A stretch of 10,428 bases of DNA from Euperipatoides rowelli. Its lineage: Eukaryota; Onychophora; Udeonychophora; Euonychophora; Peripatopsidae. Below are positions 6,529-10,428 of the stretch, in pieces; position 1 is the first letter of the stretch, and each line of letters begins with the position of its first letter. The stretch lies in NCBI GenBank assembly GCA_003024985.2, contig PXIH01S0031639.1, one strand, 5' to 3'. The notes beneath the pieces are model-generated. The model was not told the DNA's origin. It saw only the letters and a program-made list of their open reading frames with translations, and searched no databases. A program made the translations under genes and the position numbers.

Positions 6529-9500
6529 ATGTACAAAATATACAACACTAATAAAATTGACAAAATATATGAAAAAATTTATTTGCTAACAAAAAATGAT
6601 AATTTCTTTAATAAAGAAACTATAATAATAGTAAAAAACAATGAACAAAAAGAAACAATAAAAAAATTTATTGCAAATACTAATAAAATAGCTTACAACT
6701 TAAATTTTGAAACAAATACAATAAAAACTATCTATGCACTTGCAACTAAAATTGAAAACATAAAACAATATTTAAATATTAATACATTACTAATCTACCC
6801 TACAACAGAAAAATTCATCTTATACAACATTTTAGAGAAAAAACAACTAAGCATTATGCCTAAGTTTAACAATACAAATGAAAGATACAGCTATGCCACA
6901 AAATTAATAAATTTATTTCACAAATATTACTCACAGTTTTCAAGTTTAATAGATATATGGCGAAAAGGAGAATTATATTTCAAAACTACAGAACAAGAAA
7001 TTTATGAAAGACAAGAAAAAGAAGCTTTCTTAAAAATTTTTGATAAACAAACTAGTATTTTTGATTTATATCAAATGTTGAAAAACGTAGAAATAAACAA
7101 TAGATTAAAAGTAGAAATAAAAAGAATACTTCTGCTTGGAGAAGTAAGAGAAATTGATAGAAAAATATTTTATGAAATACAAAATATATTCGATATAGAA
7201 ATCTATGAACTTAAAATGGTAGCTACTAGAACTTTAGAATGTGTATTCATGAAAGAATTACTTAGTGAAAACTTTCAAAATAATTTAAGCACACCCTTAG
7301 GAGAAATCAAAGAAGAATATGACATAGATGAATTTGCCAGTAAAAATTTTCTAGCTTCCCTGAAAAATAGCTTCTATAAACAAACTAAGTTACGAGATTT
7401 TGACTCAAGTTTTAAATTAATAAAAACCCATAATAAAAAAAGAGAAGTTGAAGTTTTAATAAATAATATTATTAACTCTACTCAAACTAAGGATATTAAT
7501 CTAAATGAAATAGCAATTGTTAGTGAAGGTAAAGTTCTAAATAGTTACCTTCCTTTTATTGAAGAAAAACTTCAAAAATACAATATTGAATATAATATTT
7601 TAAACTTGAAATCCTCAAAATCTTATTTAAGTAGAAAAGCAGTAGATAGTTTACTTGAAATTTTTGTTTCAAGTAAGGGACAAAACAGCAATTTTTCGAG
7701 AAAAATTATTTTTAACTTTTTATCAAACTCAAAAGTAATGAAAAAACTGCACATTACAGAAATAGATTTAAATAATTTCTTAAAATTCGTAGATGAGACA
7801 AATATAATATTTGGATTTAATGCCAAACATAAAAACGAACTGAGCTACGAAAATAGTTTTTTAAATTCATGGGAAGATGGATTTAAAAGATTCCTAAGCT
7901 CAGAAGTTTTTAACATAGAATATGATGAATTTAAAGGGACAATTAGACCTCTTAAAAGTTTCACATTTCTAGATACAAAATCAATAATGAAATTAATAAG
8001 CATAGTAAGAAGTTTATACTATAATGCAAATTATTTTATAAAAAAAAAATATACTGTCTATCAATGGACAGAAATCATTGAGAAGCTCATAGACAAATAC
8101 ATAGATATTCAAAACACACTATACGAAGATAATTTTTTAAAAAACAACATAAGATATTTAAAAAATTTCTCAAAAGACCTTAATGAGAATCTTTGTAGAG
8201 ATTACATGAAAAAAATTAAAGAACAAAAAATTGATTTTTTGCTTTTCAAATTAATGCTTGAAGAAAGTCTAAATAAACAAAATTCAGATATTAAAAGTAA
8301 CCAAAAAGGAGTTCTAATAAGCTCTAAGGAAAATTTAGAATACATAAGTAAGGAAGAAATTCATTGGCTTGGAGCAGGAGAATGCAACAATAAAATGAAT
8401 TTTGATAAGATGGATCTTGCCAATGAATATTATGGATATAAGCGAGATGAAAGTCTGTTCAATTCAAAATTAATTAACCTTATTTTACTTGCCAAAAGCA
8501 AATTCTACATCTACTATTCAAGTAGTGAGTCAGCAAAAAAAACAACAAACATATCAATTTTTATTAGAAACTTAACAAAACACATACAAAATATGAAAAA
8601 TATAAAATACTATATGACAGAAGAACACCCAAGTGAAAGTTTTGATCCTAGTTACTTTAAAAGCAGTAGACCTAAATATCTTTTAAACTATGACAAAGAA
8701 GATTTTAAACTTGCTAAAATAATAAATAATAATGAGAAAGAAAGTGAAATACCTCTGAAAGAAGTGAAACTTAATTCACTAAATACAGTAAGTTTAAGCA
8801 CAATAAAACTAGCATTAACCAATCCTTATAAATATTTTTACGAACGAATATTAGATGTATACGTAAATGACATAGATAAAACACATTTTATTTTGAATAA
8901 AAAAGAAGATTACATTTTCAATATCCAAGATAAGCTAGTACAAGAAAATATATACGAATACATTAAAAATGAAAGTAATGATTTTAATAGTTTAAAAGAA
9001 AAGCTTAATAATGAAATAGAAAAGTATATAAAGACCGGCTATTTGTTAATCAATACAAACAAGAAAAATATTATTGAAAATACATTAAGATCTTTAAAAA
9101 AAATTAACCTAAGAATAGTAAAACATATTCCATACATAAAACAAATAGAAAAAATAAATATAAATTTAAATGAATTTAATCTTAAAAAGAGCTTAGCTTT
9201 TAAAGGAAATGATTTTGAAATTAAACTAATAGGCAAGCTAAGTAAGCTTTATACAATAGATAATGCTTGCTTTGAAATAGAATTTAAAAATAAAAAACAT
9301 AATCAAGACAAAGTGAGCAATACAATACAACGAATTGATTTATATATAAAAGGAATAATCTTAAAATCACTTACAAATCTAAATTTAACATCAATTAACA
9401 AAATAAAAATATTTAATAAAGATAGACTAATAGAAAGCAGCTTTAAAGAAAATCCTAAAAAAAATAAAAAGACACAAAAAGTACTAAGCTATGACTTTGC

Positions 9501-9831
9501 TAAGATCAATTTAAATGACCTTGATTTAGTATTGAAACAGCTAATCCTAGTAAGCACAAAACCGCTTCCAATTTACAAACATACAATAGCCCAAAGTATT
9601 TTACAATATAAAGAAAATCCAAAACTTAAATTAATTGAAATCCTAAAACAGCTAATAGACTATCCTAAGAAAGACAAGTATATAATTAGCAAGAATTTTA
9701 AAAAATATTTAGAAAATACAAATTTGGCTTATTGTAAATATTATGAAAGATTCCTAGATAATACTTCTTTTGACTTAGATTCTGATCTAAAAGAAATAAT
9801 AGAGAATTTATATTTGCAATTTGCCACATAA
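6529..9831 (+). CDS. recC: Exodeoxyribonuclease V gamma subunit RecC
   Basis: Non-catalytic subunit of the RecBCD helicase/nuclease that processes double-strand DNA ends for recombination; in E. coli RecC splits the strands and scans for Chi. The 1100 residues compare with 1122 in E. coli. The first residues MYKIYNTNKID align directly with E. coli MLRVYHSNRLD, fixing the ATG at 6529. The pattern HNKKREVEVL (with REVEV at 305-309) matches the RecC HSPMREVEVL block, WLGAGECNN (from 613) the later helicase-like block, and SLSTIKLALTNPYKYFYERI (from about 755) the RecC C-terminal domain. There is no Walker A motif, as expected for the inactive helicase-like fold. The nuclease-like C-terminal domain is highly diverged and Lys/Asn/Ile-rich. 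No clear Shine-Dalgarno sequence precedes the start. It lies 19 bases after pncB and 17 before recB, so it is in one operon. Confusion with AddB is unlikely because the N-terminus and length fit RecC, and AddB would carry Fe-S cysteines. Confidence 0.93.
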   Translation: MYKIYNTNKIDKIYEKIYLLTKNDNFFNKETIIIVKNNEQKETIKKFIANTNKIAYNLNFETNTIKTIYALATKIENIKQYLNINTLLIYPTTEKFILYNILEKKQLSIMPKFNNTNERYSYATKLINLFHKYYSQFSSLIDIWRKGELYFKTTEQEIYERQEKEAFLKIFDKQTSIFDLYQMLKNVEINNRLKVEIKRILLLGEVREIDRKIFYEIQNIFDIEIYELKMVATRTLECVFMKELLSENFQNNLSTPLGEIKEEYDIDEFASKNFLASLKNSFYKQTKLRDFDSSFKLIKTHNKKREVEVLINNIINSTQTKDINLNEIAIVSEGKVLNSYLPFIEEKLQKYNIEYNILNLKSSKSYLSRKAVDSLLEIFVSSKGQNSNFSRKIIFNFLSNSKVMKKLHITEIDLNNFLKFVDETNIIFGFNAKHKNELSYENSFLNSWEDGFKRFLSSEVFNIEYDEFKGTIRPLKSFTFLDTKSIMKLISIVRSLYYNANYFIKKKYTVYQWTEIIEKLIDKYIDIQNTLYEDNFLKNNIRYLKNFSKDLNENLCRDYMKKIKEQKIDFLLFKLMLEESLNKQNSDIKSNQKGVLISSKENLEYISKEEIHWLGAGECNNKMNFDKMDLANEYYGYKRDESLFNSKLINLILLAKSKFYIYYSSSESAKKTTNISIFIRNLTKHIQNMKNIKYYMTEEHPSESFDPSYFKSSRPKYLLNYDKEDFKLAKIINNNEKESEIPLKEVKLNSLNTVSLSTIKLALTNPYKYFYERILDVYVNDIDKTHFILNKKEDYIFNIQDKLVQENIYEYIKNESNDFNSLKEKLNNEIEKYIKTGYLLINTNKKNIIENTLRSLKKINLRIVKHIPYIKQIEKININLNEFNLKKSLAFKGNDFEIKLIGKLSKLYTIDNACFEIEFKNKKHNQDKVSNTIQRIDLYIKGIILKSLTNLNLTSINKIKIFNKDRLIESSFKENPKKNKKTQKVLSYDFAKINLNDLDLVLKQLILVSTKPLPIYKHTIAQSILQYKENPKLKLIEILKQLIDYPKKDKYIISKNFKKYLENTNLAYCKYYERFLDNTSFDLDSDLKEIIENLYLQFAT

Positions 9832-9836
9832 ATTGA

Positions 9837-9842
9837 AGAAGG
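9837..9842 (+). promoter_or_regulatory. Ribosome binding site of recB
   Basis: AGAAGG lies six bases before the ATG at 9849, within the 17-base recC-recB gap. It supports this start, which places the Walker A motif about 20 residues in, as usual for RecB. Confidence 0.65.
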
Positions 9843-9848
9843 CCAAAG

Positions 9849-10428
9849 ATGAATATTGAAAAAATACTAACTAAAATACAAAATAATAATAAAATACTAA
9901 TCCAAGCATCTGCAGGAACTGGTAAAACTTATGTTCTTGAACAAATAATTCTAAGTTTCTTAAAAAAAAACTATTACACAATAGACGAAATGTTAATGAT
10001 TACTTTCACAAATAAAGCAACTAACGAAATTCAGAATAGAATAATAAATCTAATTGAAAAGGAATATGAAAAAAATATAAATATCAAACAGATAAATCTA
10101 GAATACGCTTATAAAAACATTAACAAACTAAATATTTCTACCATTGATAGCTTTAACTTAAATATCCTAAATAATTTTCGAATAGAAACAGGTACTGCTC
10201 CAAAATTTATAGTAAAAACTAATTTAGAGAAAGAACTCACAGAAGAAATTTATGATTTTTTCAGAAAATACAATACTTTAAAAATAAAATTAAACTTAAC
10301 TATACTTGAATTTCAGATTTTTAAAGATAGTTTTGAGTCTACAGAAAAGGCAATAATTTATTTATTACAAATTTACAATCTTAATAAACTTGAAGAATTA
10401 AATTTATGGATAAAAAAACAAAAAGATA
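9849..10428 (+). CDS. recB: Exodeoxyribonuclease V beta subunit RecB, N-terminal part (runs off the window)
   Basis: First 193 codons of a UvrD/RecB-type superfamily 1 helicase, the 3'-5' motor of RecBCD that also carries the nuclease domain near its C-terminus (not in the window). Walker A is ASAGTGKTY (20-28), with K26 and T27 contacting ATP. Motif Ia is MITFTNKATNEIQNRI (50-65), matching the VTFTEAATAELRGRI block of E. coli RecB. Motif Ic is ISTIDSFN (96-103), where E. coli has TIHGFC; Asp100 replaces the His. ETGTAPKF follows, as the segment after motif Ic does in the family. The ATG at 9849 has AGAAGG six bases upstream. It follows recC by 17 bases on the same strand, and recD is expected next. 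AddA shares these motifs, but the adjacent recC decides for RecB. Confidence 0.93.
   Translation, partial: MNIEKILTKIQNNNKILIQASAGTGKTYVLEQIILSFLKKNYYTIDEMLMITFTNKATNEIQNRIINLIEKEYEKNINIKQINLEYAYKNINKLNISTIDSFNLNILNNFRIETGTAPKFIVKTNLEKELTEEIYDFFRKYNTLKIKLNLTILEFQIFKDSFESTEKAIIYLLQIYNLNKLEELNLWIKKQKD

Noticed and set aside
6604-6620. TTTCTTTA / TAAAGAAA inverted repeat near the recC start
   Set aside because: Only A, T and one C/G pair, inside coding sequence; consistent with chance.

Overview
The window is strongly AT-rich, with Lys/Asn/Ile-rich proteins. It carries the gene order potB-potC-potD / nhaC / zwf / pncB-recC-recB. From memory this is the order of the Borrelia/Borreliella chromosome around B. 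burgdorferi loci BB0641 to BB0633. A Borrelia-group spirochaete is therefore the best assignment; it rests on gene order, composition and the permissive lipobox of PotD. Every large reading frame can be assigned, and I found no mobile element, CRISPR array, tRNA or rRNA.

Layout. Bases 1-1925 (+) hold the end of a spermidine/putrescine ABC importer operon: the last codons of potB, then the permease gene potC and the lipoprotein receptor gene potD. A 53-base, nearly perfect palindrome (1922-1974) overlaps the potD stop codon and looks like a bidirectional terminator. Bases 2068-4950 (-) hold zwf (glucose-6-phosphate dehydrogenase) followed by an NhaC-type Na+/H+ antiporter gene, each with its own promoter candidate. 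The 110-base gap at 4951-5060 carries divergent promoters. From there the + strand reads pncB (nicotinate phosphoribosyltransferase, GTG start), recC, and the first 193 codons of recB. These three are tightly spaced and probably one transcript.

How the genes relate. PotBCD supply polyamines to a host-dependent organism with reduced biosynthesis. NhaC handles sodium and pH. Zwf makes NADPH and PncB makes the NAD precursor NaMN, so one divergent promoter region faces two nicotinamide-cofactor genes. RecC and RecB are two subunits of the RecBCD double-strand-break repair nuclease/helicase.

What stands out is fine structure rather than a new gene system. The terminator palindrome is unusually long. 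Two long inverted repeats lie inside zwf, one terminator-like with an alternative pairing and one over the codons of the catalytic histidine. The zwf and pncB promoters have overlapping or abutting -35 regions. An ATG-TGA start-stop overlaps the pncB GTG start. In RecC, the positions that read Chi in E. coli appear to be substituted.
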